This document shows positions 33,617 to 45,249 of a stretch of 64,000 nt of DNA, one piece after another (position 1 is the stretch's first letter; the number at the start of each line of letters is the position of its first letter). The DNA is from Cristatella mucedo (lineage: Eukaryota > Bryozoa > Phylactolaemata > Cristatellidae), in assembly GCA_009760855.2 (NCBI GenBank), contig WPIO01000281.1, forward strand, positions 1 through 64,000. Reading direction: 5' to 3'. A program made the translations under genes and the position numbers. The notes below the pieces were generated by a model. It searched no databases, was not told where the DNA came from, and was given only the letters and a program-made list of their open reading frames with translations.

Positions 33617-34810
33617 GTGAGCCCATCTGCAATCAATTTGTCGAGATGCACATGCAATTTTCGTATGCACACATCTTCTGAGCACGAACGCCTAGGTACG
33701 CAAGACGAGGTGCATACGTGGTGGCTAGTGCTCACCCAAGTGAACAAACGTTGATGCTGCCCAAAGAAAAGGCTGAGGAAAAAAGTTTAAGTGTCGTGCT
33801 TTTCATTAAATCGTTATTAAATTCATTAAATTTTTATATCATATAATTATTATTAAAATCACGGCACACGAAATTTTCCCTCAACCTTATATATGTAGCT
33901 GTCATTATTTGCACACGTGTTTGTTTATATACTAACTTATGCCCATGAAAAGTCACGAACAATATCTGAGTGGCATTTCAAGGCTGGCCTTAGTGTCCAC
34001 TGACCTAGTGATAAACCCTGAGCTGCTTAGGTGACCAGTGAAAAGCTCCAGCTTCGCCAATTCTTTGTGCTTATTCTTCGTCCCCAGTCTCTCAGGCCTG
34101 TTGTTGTGGTGAGACCTGTCCTTTCTTTCAGCTTGTGGAAGATGCATACTTCAGCAGCCTCTTGTGACCTCGTCTCTTCTGCGACACGTGTGCCTCGTGT
34201 GCCGTTTCCTCCAGCTTCTTTCCTTAGGGGATCTCGATTGATATTCATTCAAAACAATGTCTGACTGCAAATTTCAAGTCAACCATTATTATTATGGTGG
34301 AGTCATTTAATGAAACTGGTAAATGCAGAGGACAACAGAGTAAATGTGGAGCTGAGCTACACAAATAAGGCAGCTTTCAATATGCTCAAACTCTGCTGCT
34401 CCCAGTGCAAACACTCGAAGTGCTCGTGTGGCAGCCATAGAGGATCCTAACGTAGAGAGATGTAGGAATGCTCTCGCTGCTGGAATGATGCGGCCAACCT
34501 TCCAGCGTTTTTCGGTCCAACTTGAGCTATAAGTATATATGCAAATTAAAAAATGAAATGTCCCTTCTCCCTATTTGACACTTGTTGCTGTACCTGTTTA
34601 GTGTAACTATAATTTCATCACGAAGGACTTAATATAAGGCGATATCAGAGACAGATTAGCAGACTAAATAATTAATGGACTAACTAAGTAACAAACATAT
34701 CTTATCACAGTGGTTTATGTATATTATAGGGGTCCATCAACAATTTCGCATCAATGGTACTGCATTCAGCAATGTATAATTTCAGATGTATGCATAAATA
34801 TATGCATATA
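33617..34810. other. Unassigned stretch
   Basis: AT-rich with short frames. Nothing supported. Confidence 0.3.
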
Positions 34811-34857
34811 TAACACACACACACACACATACATATACACACACATATGTATATATA

Positions 34858-34893
<36 letters not shown>

Positions 34894-34919
34894 TGTGTGC
34901 GCGCACGTGTGTGTGTGGT
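34811..34919. repeat. (CA)n followed by (TG)n, self-complementary
   Basis: AACACACACACACACACAT, then ACATACAC, then a TATATA centre, then (TG)n through GTGCGCGCACGTGTGTGTGTGG. The CA and TG halves can pair into a long hairpin, and the alternating purine-pyrimidine run is prone to Z-DNA. Confidence 0.9.
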
Positions 34920-35156
34920 CGGATTAATGCAGATTGCCCAGGTAGCCCCTGCGACCTTAGCAAGGCAGGTAGCTGCTGGCTAATATATTTATTAATGTAG
35001 CCGATATTTTATTAAATCCATGTGTATATATGCATATATCCGTAGACATGCATTACGAGATGCACTACCATTGACCCAAAATTTCGATGTTGGACATTTG
35101 CACAGCTGCTCACTTTGTTGGTCATTTTATTCCGTAGTATCTACATGGGTTTTCAG
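34920..35156. other. Short unassigned gap
   Basis: The end of this gap (CTACATGGGTTTTCAG) is a good 3' splice site for the next feature. Confidence 0.3.
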
Positions 35157-35274
35157 GTGGCGACAATGCACACTTCATTGCCGTGTCAGGAAGTGGGAAA
35201 GGAGCTGACGTCCTTAAGCAAGACTGCAACCGACTTCTAGACACGCTGACTGATACCACATTTGCTGGTATAAG
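35157..35274 (+). CDS. Candidate coding exon, unassigned
   Basis: Bounded by GGGTTTTCAG and ATAAG-GTAGGC. The frame is entered in phase 1 and left in phase 2, and reads GDNAHFIAVSGSGKGADVLK, then QDCNRLLDTLTDTTFAGI. There is no stop over 39 codons, the composition is mixed and the splice sites are good. Gly-Ser-Gly-Lys-Gly might be taken for a nucleotide loop, but it does not fit the GxxxxGK[ST] pattern. A LINE B copy starts 15 bp later, so the downstream intron has been invaded. Confidence 0.4.
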
Positions 35275-35289
35275 GTAGGCGATGTAGCA

Positions 35290-35800
35290 TGTAGCTCTTG
35301 ATTCTTAAAGTTCTGACGCTGACCCACAAGGCCTCCCACGGCTTGCCTCCTTCGTACCTAGCTGAACTACTACACCAGTTTCAGCCTGTTCGTGCCCTCA
35401 GGTACTGTATGACCAATCAATTAGCTGTTCCAATCCTCTGCTTAGAGACCGTTGGCGACCGAAGCTTTAGCTCTGCAGGTTTTAGACTGTAACTTACTTC
35501 CACAATTCTTCCACAACGACAAATACTCTCCTGCTGCCGACTATGACTCATCCTTTTCAGCGATCCAATGTTGCTGTTTCCATGCTACTCACTACATCAA
35601 CTGCTTTCCTGACTCTGCTAGGCTTCCCACTTTCTCTTTTTTTCGTGAGGCGAAGTCTGTTGGCTACAGAATTCGTACCGAAAGCCGCTTAGGCTGTGAG
35701 CGTGCTGTAAACAGCTCTCCTGCGTAACACCAACATATTCTTTATGGCTTTGTAGAGTTGAAGACGAAGACATATTACCTTACACTGTTTCGCCAGAGTG
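35290..35800 (+). mobile_element. LINE family B 3' end
   Basis: Reads LKVLTLTHKASHGLPPSYLA and ELLHQFQPVRALR, then ETVGDRSFSSAGFRL, the C-terminal domain after RT in CR1/L2-type elements. The 3' region follows (CTACTCACTACATCAACTG, GTGAGGCGAAGTCTGTTGGC), ending at a decayed TACATTA-like tail (ATATTACCTTACACTG). Confidence 0.9.
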
Positions 35801-37444
35801 AAGTTCCCTGAACGTTCCTCCGGGATGCAGTAGCTGGCCTGTAGAGCCATTTGCTGCAATATAGCCACCCTTCTAATCTTTGCTCCATGCTTGACAATCT
35901 TTACGGCCAATAAAGTTCTTAGATAGAGATTTGGTACTCTAAGGGTGCTACAAAGATGGCTGAATATTTTTGCTGATTTAAAATACATTAAAATCTCACA
36001 GCTGTCGCTATGTGCTTGTGTCTCGATAAATCCTATGCGATGCCTAATTTCTCACTAATTATGTTCTTATTGTCTGTACGTAGATGAGGCGAATTTTCTC
36101 ATTAGAATACCTCATTTATTATGGAAAGTCTGCCCCGCATGCTCTGATAAATAAATATATGTTCTGATCTCAGTGAATTTGCTGCGGGTGTAGCAAAACG
36201 TGTCTGCCAAATGCTTTCGGACTTTTGATGATCTCAGGAAAATAAAATGCATCTCCACTTACGCAGATGGAACTTAAATAAACTGGATGGTTTACATTTC
36301 TTGTATTTATATTTATATTACTGAGAAAATTAAAAAGGACCGTATTAGTTAGTGAGATGTATTGAATGCTTGGAGTGGCTGATCAATACCGTGCCTCACC
36401 GACTTTGTGTAGCGATCCACAATGAAGGTCGGCACATCATATGCTGACCCATTGTAAGGTTATACGACGATTCAAGTTCGGTTACACTGTAATTTATTAG
36501 CGTTATAGTGCAAAAACACATTATTATATTATATACAACATTCTTGTTTTTTATTTGACATCCGACATTTGGCCACAGCTATATGTGCAATGTTTTTGAT
36601 AAGTACCTTTAAATGTATCACTGTCCTACTTACAAAAAAAGTTTGTGGTAATTAAGGGCGATTTTTCATATTTATGAGGCACAAGCGATTTCAACATACT
36701 GTTTACTACCTAGGAAAAAACATAAAGTAAAAGTTGTTCGCATAGTCATGCAGTTAAAACAACATATGAGGCTTTTTTAAGCCCCTGCTCATGTTAGAGC
36801 CAATGCTGTGAGTGTTACTTTGCTGCTCATAGTGGTACCCTTCTGAGCCACTGGCTTTGTTATTACGGAACCAAATTGATCAACTCATGGCACATTTGTA
36901 ATATTAGTAATAATCATAATAACCTGACTATACGGCAAAAAGCAATGGCAAGTTTAGTGGTCACTTTGGAAGGTAGTCCTGAGAATCCGACGACCTAGCT
37001 GGTGAGCCGACCCTACTCCCGGGCAATCTTGCAGTCCTTTCTCAAAGAGAAAACAATATAAGGGCAGAGGGAAACCTATTTCAAATTAGTTCGTGAGCGT
37101 TTCTATTATAGAAGGAACTGAAACCTAATTTTTGATTACCTTGGTTTGAAGTGGACTATTTCAGCGTTGATTAGGGCTGGCTAGGGAAACTTAAGTTATT
37201 TCCATATTTTTATATGAGACTGTATACAGGTTATTTAGTTTAATGAAATTACAATATTTTCAGTTTAAGATGCAAGAGGTCTGTCAAAAAACTTAAAAAA
37301 ATAATAGTACTAACATTAATAAATTCGGTTAGGAATTTTAGAGAACTTCAAAAACTCTCTTGCTAGTAATTCTAATATGCTGAAAAGGAAGCATGTCAGT
37401 TGGTTAGTGATAACAAGCACAGTCTTGTCAAGCATAAAAACACA
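35801..37444. other. AT-rich stretch without genes
   Basis: No coding, repeat family or RNA gene visible. Confidence 0.5.
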
Positions 37445-38209
37445 CAAAAGAATTAATAATAATGATAATACAATTGATAAAACTCCCTCAGAGAACTTAA
37501 TCTCTTTTTAAGCGCTTTACATTCGCTGCAAAGGGAAACGCAAGTGAATGGTGAATGGTATCATGCTTGCTAAACAACATGAATAACATGGCTAGGATTT
37601 CATGCACAGGGTCAGCATGCAAATGTGGTTAGTGGCAGCATGCAACAGTGTCAGCATGCATAAGCACATGAAGGACGAATCACTGGGACCCACTAAATGC
37701 TATGTAAATAGGTGAGTATTCAGTTTCTTTTTAAATGTGGTCAAGTCAGGGGATGTCGAGACGGAAGTCTGAAGAGAGTTCCAGGCTTTGGGAGCCTAAG
37801 AACTAAGTTCAAGGTCTCCAAAGGATTAGAGTTTTGTACGAGGTATAGGTAAACAGTTAGATTCCAAACAGCAGATGCCTAGCATGGAGGGCGAGTAGAT
37901 TTGACAGATATGCTGAAGCAAAACAATGAAGGCACCTAAAAGTGAGCGACAAACCATTGAAGTCGATCTCTATCTTGACTGGTAGCCAGTGCAAGTCGGC
38001 GAGAAGTAGTGTGATGTGGCGACTGCAATGCTCACTACAGACAAGCCTAGCTGCAGAGTTGTGCACCGGCTGTGAGCACCTGATTGCACATGCCGGTTGG
38101 CCAACAAGCAGGGAGTTACAGAAGTCAAGACGGTATGTCACAAATGCTTGGACCAACTTAAATTTGGTATCCCTATCTAAGCAAGCCCGAATTGTAGCAA
38201 TGTTACATA
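37445..38209 (-). mobile_element. LINE family A, 5'-truncated copy
   Basis: Starts with the reversed tail (AATAATAATGATAATACAAT, then CCCTCAGAGAACTTAATC), then the 3' UTR (CAGGGTCAGCATGCAAATG), then the coding end with RLDFCNSLLVGQPACAIRC and LADLHWLPVK on the minus strand. Similarity ends near 38209, directly before the caspase-like locus. Confidence 0.9.
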
Positions 38210-38224
38210 GCTACCTCTGCCCCG

Positions 38225-39590
38225 GTCTCGAGTATCCTGAAACGCTCGAGAGGGTCGTCCGAAACGTCGGAGCTCTCGTGGTGAAGACGGCAGCGTTAGC
38301 CGAGACCCTCGGTTGGTGCCGAGAGGGCACCTCGTTGCTACCACCGTGGTGCAACTGGATCGCCTGCTTGCCAAGCTGGTCGACATCGCCTGGAAAAGGA
38401 CGGAGCACGTGAGCACCGGCGACGAGGCCGGCAAAGCCAAGCAGCTGCCGGCCCTGACCTACCTCTAGTCCTCTGCCTCTGCAGCCACTGCCGGCGAGCC
38501 GGGTGGCAAGGACGAGCAGCTTAAAGAGCTCGACTCAGCCAAGCAGGCCGAGAAGCCGCAGCTGGCAAGGCTCGCCAGGCAGCCCAAGGACAAGTTCAAC
38601 AACCCAGAGCAGGCCGTCCGGCGCTTTGCCGAGCTCATCTCGTCCACCTGCGTGCCGCCTCTGCGGCCGAGCTGCTTCGCGAGTGCTGCAACGGCATGCA
38701 GCTGGCTGTGGCTTGCCTAGCTCGGCGCCTGGGCAAGAGCCCGATGGCCGAAGCTGCTCGATCCATCGCCGATTCGCTGCGTCCTCTTGCCGACGGCCTC
38801 GCGTGGTACTGCTACTACTGACGGAACTCGACGGCAGCAGCAGGCCTGCTCGGCGCAGCTCTGTCCCATCAGCTGCTCGAGGTGGCCGGCCGTCTTCCGG
38901 CCAACTTCGTTCTCACACTCGACTGCTGCCACGCTCACTCCAGCGATCCAAAGCAGAGGATCCACATGGACGAGCGATCACCCTACTCTGGCTACGCCGT
39001 GCTGTCGTCCTGCACGGACGCCCAGGAGTGACAGTTTGGCCTCTCGACGGGGTTCACTGAGTTCCTCATCGGCGACCTCGCCAACGACGCCATAGTAACG
39101 CCATGGACGACTGCCAGCAGGCGATCAAGAGGGCGTTCCGTGAGCTTGCCTGCGAATAGGTGTACTGTCGCCCATAATAAAAGTACGAGGCCACCGTGGC
39201 AGCGGAAGCGGCTGCTGCTGCCTGGCTCGAGCAGCGGTGCCTGGCGTGTGAGTGACTTTGGCCCTACTCCAATGGCTGCCTGCAGCTCGCCGACATATTC
39301 GAGTACGTCAAGGCTCACCTGTGCATCGACCTCATGCGACTCGTCCAATGCCGAGCTCTACCTGCCGGTGGCACACTCCCTGTCGAAGCGGCCGACATGC
39401 GAAGCCCTCGTTCGCCTGCAGCAGAGGGATCCCTTGGCCGACGCCGTGGAGCTCGTCGTCAGCTTGAAAGATTGCCGACAGACGTGCCGGCGACCGTGGA
39501 ACAAGTTCAAACCGCCGTCCTTGCCGAGATACAGCAGTTTATGAAGGATGAAAAGTTAACCTTTGGTGAGCTATCATTTTTGTGCAAAAC
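38225..39590 (+). pseudogene. Helical region plus caspase-like (C14) peptidase domain, frameshifted
   Basis: A GC-rich coding block whose frame changes several times. The N-terminal part is helical: ETLERVVRNVGALVVKTAAL, then VVQLDRLLAKLVDIAWKR, one in-frame TAG at 38466, and KDEQLKELDSAKQAEKPQL. The next frame gives ELLRECCNGMQLAVACLARR and SIADSLRPLADGLAW. Then comes the C14 signature: hydrophobic strand NFVLTLDCCHAHSSD with DCCH at 38921-38932 (nucleophile Cys), then YAVLSSCTDAQE, a TGA at 39029, then GFTEFLIGDLANDAI. These match the p20 end and the A-C-x-x-x-Q ... G-x-FT-x-x-L block of metacaspase-like peptidases. The His block expected upstream is lost near a TGA at 38819. Downstream pieces read LADIFEYVKAHL and DPLADAVELVVSLKD. 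Probably a damaged caspase-family gene. Confidence 0.75.
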
Positions 39591-39984
39591 TCGTAGCTCG
39601 TTATTCTCGAGACTTTGGCGTGGGATAATAATCATTTTTGCTTTTTTTCTCAGCACATTGCAGCAGAGCTTGAAATGTGAGAGATCTATTTTTTGTTATC
39701 CAAGCTGTTTAGTGGGCCCTATTCTTGTGGTTTCATTGAGAAAATGTAAGGAAATCATCATCCTTTAAGGTAACCTTATCATCCTTTCACAGGTCCTCTC
39801 CATTAGAAAAGTATATTTCAAGGTCTCGGATTTATCTTTCTTCCAAACTTATATGATTCATCGGAGCTGTTACCATTCACCGGAATAAAGGTCAGGTCTC
39901 TATGAGCACTTTGTAATCTGGTCTGAAATAACGGTTTGACAGAAGTTGCTGTTTGCTTCAGAGTTACTCTCAAGATCTTAGTAA
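39591..39984. other. Unassigned stretch
   Basis: Composition drops to AT-rich directly after the caspase-like block. No further coding. Confidence 0.4.
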
Positions 39985-40062
39985 TGATAATAATAATAGC
40001 AATAATGCATCAGATAAAGCACCCTCAGAAAAAAATCAACCACTTTCTAAGTGCTTTAAATT
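39985..40062 (-). mobile_element. LINE family A tail fragment
   Basis: Reversed tail only: ATAATAATAATAGCAATAAT, then AAAGCACCCTCAGAA, then CACTTTCTAAGTGCTTTAAA. Confidence 0.75.
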
Positions 40063-40374
40063 ATCATACGTGGACTCGAATAGGACCGCTCTGTGAGTTT
40101 ATTGCATGCTTACCTAAAATGCTTATTTTACAGTGCATTCATGTAGTATTAGCCAGGAATTGGCCAATAGTGGCCTAAGCCTTGAAGGTTGGCAGAAAAT
40201 AAGCTAGCGACTGGTTTGGAAAAGTTGCGGTTTCTTTATTATCGGATTTGTTACTCAAATGCATAACGAATAAGCAGACGTGGTGCATTTAAGAATCGCA
40301 CAGCTAGCTGCCCTGACTCGAATCGTATAGCCATTCTCGTACGAACGTCAAAACCGATGGAGACCGTTCCTTTA

Positions 40375-40668
40375 GTTCTTCTCCTCTCAAAGCCTGAAAC
40401 TCACTACCGACGTTCGTCACAGCGTCCCCTGAGATCGTCATTTAAAATGAACTATAACACTCACCTTTATATTACAGCATTTGGTGGGTCTTTGTGATTC
40501 GTACATCGTGTGCATGTACCTGATTGCACTAAGCCTGCTGCTCGCTTGGGTTATCACCAATCATTTGGTAATGCTATCTATCCAGCCTCTGTAAATTGCC
40601 TGGACAGAGGTTCAGTTCTATGAGGGTGCTATGTAAATGTATTTTTATTACTATTATTATTATTATTA
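40375..40668 (+). mobile_element. LINE family A, short 3' copy
   Basis: Contains AAAGCCTGAAACTCACTACCG, ACAGCATTTGGTGGGTC and the tail (GTTCTATGAGGGTGCTATG, then repeated TTATTATTATTA). Diverged. Confidence 0.8.
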
Positions 40669-41154
40669 TCAGTTCGAATGGTGGGTTTTAGTTAACTCCA
40701 CGGGCATCTATTCTATAACGCCAGCTTGGTATAGAACGATGCCTGGCCACTCTATCATAATCATTATGCCCTGTTTCAAATCTTGACGGCATTGAGATGT
40801 TTTCCTTAGGCCACCGGCACTAATTATAACCTGGTGATCAGCAAATCCTTGTTTGGAAAAGTATAACTTGGGACTAGAAGACACTGAAATATTTCCCCAT
40901 TAGGAATCATCACCGAGTCGCACTGGTGGTGCGGTGCCTCCTGCGAAAATGTGCTCTTCTTCATTGGCTCAAGGTGTCAGTTCTTGCGTGGCATGCAAGG
41001 ATTGAAGCTGTGAAGTGAGCTGAACAATGCTGCTGCTGCTGCTGCTGCTGGCAGCAAGCTCTGCTGTATCAGGCGGCCTATCGCTGGCTGTATTATTGCG
41101 ATCTATTCGGCCTGCCGACTTTGGCACGATGTCACCTAACCCCTCATAACGTTA
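40669..41154. other. Unassigned, with (CTG)n at 41028-41051
   Basis: Eight or so CTG repeats. Otherwise nothing recognisable. Confidence 0.4.
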
Positions 41155-41222
41155 ACGGAGGGCCTGGAAAGTGATTGCGTTCTCTGAGGGCGCTATGAAA
41201 ACTTATCAGCATTGTCATTATA
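41155..41222 (+). mobile_element. LINE family A tail remnant
   Basis: GGAGGGCCTGGAAAGTGATT, then GTTCTCTGAGGGCGCTATGA: the family A terminus without its TTA tract. Confidence 0.65.
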
Positions 41223-41750
41223 ACCTTTGACTAGATTGCTTCGAAATCCTTTTGAAGACGTGACATTGGCACCTGCTTTGGCATGCAACCTTGCCGGCTG
41301 CAGTCAACAGGAAGGTCGCTCCAGCGCTGTCGTTGCCGCCGACCTCTTGCCAACGGCTCGCCGGGAATTCAGCGCCTCGGCCCAGGGCGGCTGCTCGACC
41401 CGTCCTCAAACGAAAGGCTCGTCTCTCAATTGAGGCGAGCAGGAGTGGCAACGACACCCGTGCGGACCAGTTCAACCTGCAGGCGTCACCAAGGGGCGCC
41501 AGTGTGCAGGCGCGTGTCGGTGGGGCCGTGCAGTGGGAAGACATTGATGAGCCTGCAGGTCATCCGCCAGCCGATGCTGCTGGCACCGACGACGCCAGTT
41601 CGGTGGCTCGTTCCACCGTCGCGTAGGCCGAGAAAGTTGCGCCCGCTAGCCTTCTCTCTCACCTCACGCTGCGCACGGCTGCCTGCGAGATAACTGACGA
41701 TTCGGTCATGAAGACTATGCTCAGTAAAGGTTTTGCTATTCACTGCTCAG
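41223..41750. other. GC-rich block, possible damaged exon
   Basis: Plus frames overlap here, one reading LSIEASRSGNDTRADQFNLQ, then ASVQARVGGAVQWEDIDEPA. The GC-rich composition resembles the caspase-like locus 2 kb upstream, so it may belong to that gene. No domain or firm splice site is seen. Confidence 0.3.
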
Positions 41751-42184
41751 TCAGCCTGTAGGCTGCTATTGCTGCTTTGCTTAGGGACTCCGCTTGCGTG
41801 TTAACCATGAACGTGTGCGAAGGAACGAAACACAGCAGCGGCCTCCTCGGCTGGGACTTAATATATAACTTAGTAGGGCAAAGATGCAAGTGGTCAAAGT
41901 TGCAAGGTTCGACAACATTGTCTCGAACGAAGTTGCACAATTTTGACTCTCCCAATGACTTTCAAATGATATATGGGCTTTTAGTGCTTAGGTTTTAGGA
42001 AGCGTTAGTTAAGGCAACTTTTTTCTTAATTTGAAAAAATAATTCGAAAAAACGTATATATGCATTAATATATATTTTCAGCCTATGGATGTCTGGTAAT
42101 ATTAGAGCCTCTTAAGACGCTGCTACATGGTTTGTTTTTCCTTTGCTGAAGTAGCTGCGATGGCTCCTGTTTGACCAACAGATT
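41751..42184. other. Unassigned stretch
   Basis: A 73-codon plus frame at 41777-41998 has no domain signature. Confidence 0.3.
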
Positions 42185-42465
42185 CAGAGTAAAGTTCTTA
42201 CGCATGCCCCTATTGTCAGCTATCGCTTGGCTCCTTAGTACCTAGCTGAACTCTGCTCCTGTTTCGGAATCCTCGTGCCCTCCGGTACTCTATTGTTAAT
42301 GCATTTGCTATTACATTCATACGCTTAAAGACCATCACTGACAGAAGCTTCTGCTCTTAAGGTCCTAGAATGTGCAACTCACTCCCACAGTTCCAATGCA
42401 ATGACATCCATTTGTATTTTGAGCGTTTTTAAGTTACAGACGAAGGTACACTGCACTACATTCGT
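42185..42465 (+). mobile_element. LINE family B 3' fragment with internal deletion
   Basis: Matches AAAGTTCT, TACCTAGCTGAACT, CGTGCCCTC-GGTACT, CTGACAGAAGCTT and CTCACTCCCACAGTTCC of other family B copies. It jumps to the very end (GTTACAGACGAAGGTACACTGC), skipping about 200 bp. Confidence 0.75.
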
Positions 42466-43277
42466 ACTCTTTTTAAGGCTGTGCTGTAGATACATGACAG
42501 ATAACTCATCTGCGAAAACTATTGTGATCCAAGCTTAAATACCTAACAGAAAGAAAGAAAGAAAATGTCAGCTGATCGCGTAGCCTTAACGGCTTGTACC
42601 CCATGCCCCCTGCTTACTGTGGGCAATAAAGAACCGCCCACTTCAGGGCTCGAAACCACAACCTGGCTCGTGAAGAGCACCGATCTTACCTCTGATATAA
42701 CACTTAAGGAAGCGCTACCGATAAGAAAGTGATCGCATTGAATGTTACAGTCACAGGAATTGAGTAGAAGATTTTTGTGGCTCAGATCAACTCTCCAAAC
42801 GCCATCGAGAAAATCAGCTGTAATGGCAAGTTCCATTGGGAGAGTGGTTTGCAAGTGCGTTTTTTTGCGTTTTTGGACAAGTGCTAAGTCAAGACCGGCC
42901 GTTTGAAACGCTTAGGACGGACGTTCGCTAAAATATCATAACTATACTAAGTGCAGCTGATGTCCTCGAACGGTGGGAATTTGGGTATTTTAAAAGTTTT
43001 TTTTTTAGCTCCGATTGTCATGCTAACACGGGCAGCCCTACCTCGTTAATGCATTAAACTAAATACAGTTGCGTGATTGCTCAGTTCTTGTTTAGCTGCT
43101 GAATCGTTCAGCTGACTTTTGTGTTGCACCTGATACTGCTAAAGACTTGCACGCTTGGCTTAGCAAGTATCCTTATATAATTGATGTGCTGCTTAAATAC
43201 GAGATTTATTTGCATAGCTATGTTATTTACACTTTTACCGCATCTTTGGAATTTACTTTGGCATGCACACTAATATG
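42466..43277. other. Unassigned stretch
   Basis: A minus frame at 42543-42854 has no domain. A small (GAAA)n lies at 42550-42565. Confidence 0.3.
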
Positions 43278-44640
43278 TAAAGACCCTGGAACGAGTCGTG
43301 ACAGATCAGCCTAACTCATATCTTGAAACTTCAAACTTGCTAGTAGGTTCCAGCACTGCATGGCAACGGTTTTAGTCCTATCTCAGTGGGAGACTCCAGA
43401 ATGTTGATGCACATGAACAAAGCTCATCCGAAGAACCTCTGAAATATGGAGTACCTCAGGGCTCCGTGCTATGCTTGGTCCGGTTATTTTCATGGTTTAT
43501 AATCTCCCTCTTGTCGACGTGATTGCCAAGCATGATCTAGGCTTTCACTTATGTGCAGATGTCATTCAGTTGTACCTGTGCCTTGATCCGTCCCAGCCCT
43601 CGAGAACGTTGAATTCTCTTACCTCCTTTGCTCCACGTATTGATGACATCCTCATACGGATGGTACAAAACCTTCTTAAATTGTAGGATAATAAATCCAA
43701 CTGACTAGTTAGTGGCAAACCAAGTGTGATTCAGAAATTAAAAGGTTAATACTCACAGTCTTCTCTAACAGCATATGTCTTGTTTAATCTGCACGAAATC
43801 TGGGTGTCCTGCTCCAAAGTGACCTTTTATTAAACGACCACATCAGCTCTACAGTCAAGTCTGCCTACTTTCAGCTAACATCGCTATAGTTACGGATTGC
43901 TTAGACAGGGATACTACATCCATATTGATCTGAGCATTTGTGGCATTCAGTTTCGACTTCGGTCACTAGTTATTTGCTGGACTCACGGTCTGTGCACTTA
44001 ATCGCCTGCAGCTGGTTCACATCTCTGCAGCTAGGCTAGTTCTGTCGTGAGCGTCCCGGTTGCCACATCTCACCACTACACCACTCGCTGACCTGTACTG
44101 GCTACCAGTCAAGCAACGCATCGACTTTAGGAATCTGTCACTTAGTTTTAGGTCCTTTTATTCTTTGGCTCTAGCCTATCTCTCAGAGATCTACTCACCC
44201 ACCAGGCTAAGCATCGTACCATCTGCTTTTCGGAATCTAACTGTTCACCTATACCTCGTAAAAACCTCAAATTCTTTGGATATCGTGCCTGTAGTTCGTA
44301 TGCTTTCAAAGCCTGGAAATCACTCCCGACTTGCGTCACGATATCCCCGTCACTTGACCACATTTAAAAAGGAACTAAAACGGACCTATTTATCACATCA
44401 GTTATTTGGTTCCTGAGAGTTGACCTTTATGTGCTTGTGCGTACTGATATTGCTCATGATGCCTGCCACTAATCATGCTTGCATGCTGACCCTGAGCATG
44501 TCGCCCCTAGCCTAACCATATTCTTGTTGTTTATTGAGCATTCTTGCACTAACCATTCGATCGTGCTTCCTTTGCAGCAAATGCAAAGCATCCAGAAAGA
44601 GATTGAGTTCTCTGAGGGCGCTATATCAAATTTATTATTA
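43278..44640 (+). mobile_element. LINE family A with RT, internal deletion
   Basis: Begins TLERVVTDQ, skips the middle of RT, and resumes with LKYGVPQGSVL. The catalytic box reads LGFHLCADVIQLYL, so YADD has become CADV. It continues DPSQPSRTLNSL, then the C-terminal ADLYWLPVKQRIDF, 3' UTR, and tail TTCTCTGAGGGCGCTATATC and AAATTTATTATTATTGTTAT. Dead copy. Confidence 0.9.
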
Positions 44641-45249
44641 TTGTTATTATTGTTACAAAAAAGGGCAGTGGAACAGCCTCATTCTCGGATACTGGTCGAC
44701 ACTGTGCTGGACCAGCTGCACGCTCGATCTATGCTCTCAGATTTTGGAGAGCTGTATTAATCATTGTACTTATGAGTTCGTTGGATGATTGGTATTGATA
44801 CTTCTACTTACCGAATCTTTGATTATTTTTTGGACGGGTAGTCTTCGTTAAAACTCTCCGTTGGCCATTATATTGAGCTGCTACAATGCGAAGGTGCCAG
44901 ATTAAGTTAGTCTGCTTGATTTCACGTTTACCTTTGATCACGGGTATGAGGCATACGGGTTATATTTTGCAGCAAGCTTTGCAGTGTTTTATTCTTGCCT
45001 GACTACGCGACTAGCCAGACGAGGTTTTCGCTTTATTCAAGCCATGATTTCTGTAGTTATATTAGAATTGTTGAATCGTGGATACAGCAAACTTGTTCGA
45101 TGGCTGTCAAATTTAGCGTTAAAAAAGGATCCTATTTGTATACCAAATCGTTACGGTTTTCCAATTTGTTTTATTGGCTTTCTGTTCGAGGGATATACTT
45201 GGACTTCTTTTGCCCGTCTAAAAAAAGGTAGGGTTAAGAATAAACCCTT
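44641..45249. other. Unassigned; one open frame at 44984-45240
   Basis: A frame with MFYSCLTTRLARRGFRFIQA runs about 80 codons and then reads into LINE A. The LINE-free part has no recognised domain. Confidence 0.3.

Noticed and set aside
35157-35274. Nucleotide-binding loop in GSGKGAD
   Set aside because: The spacing does not match GxxxxGK[ST], and no other motif of that fold is present.
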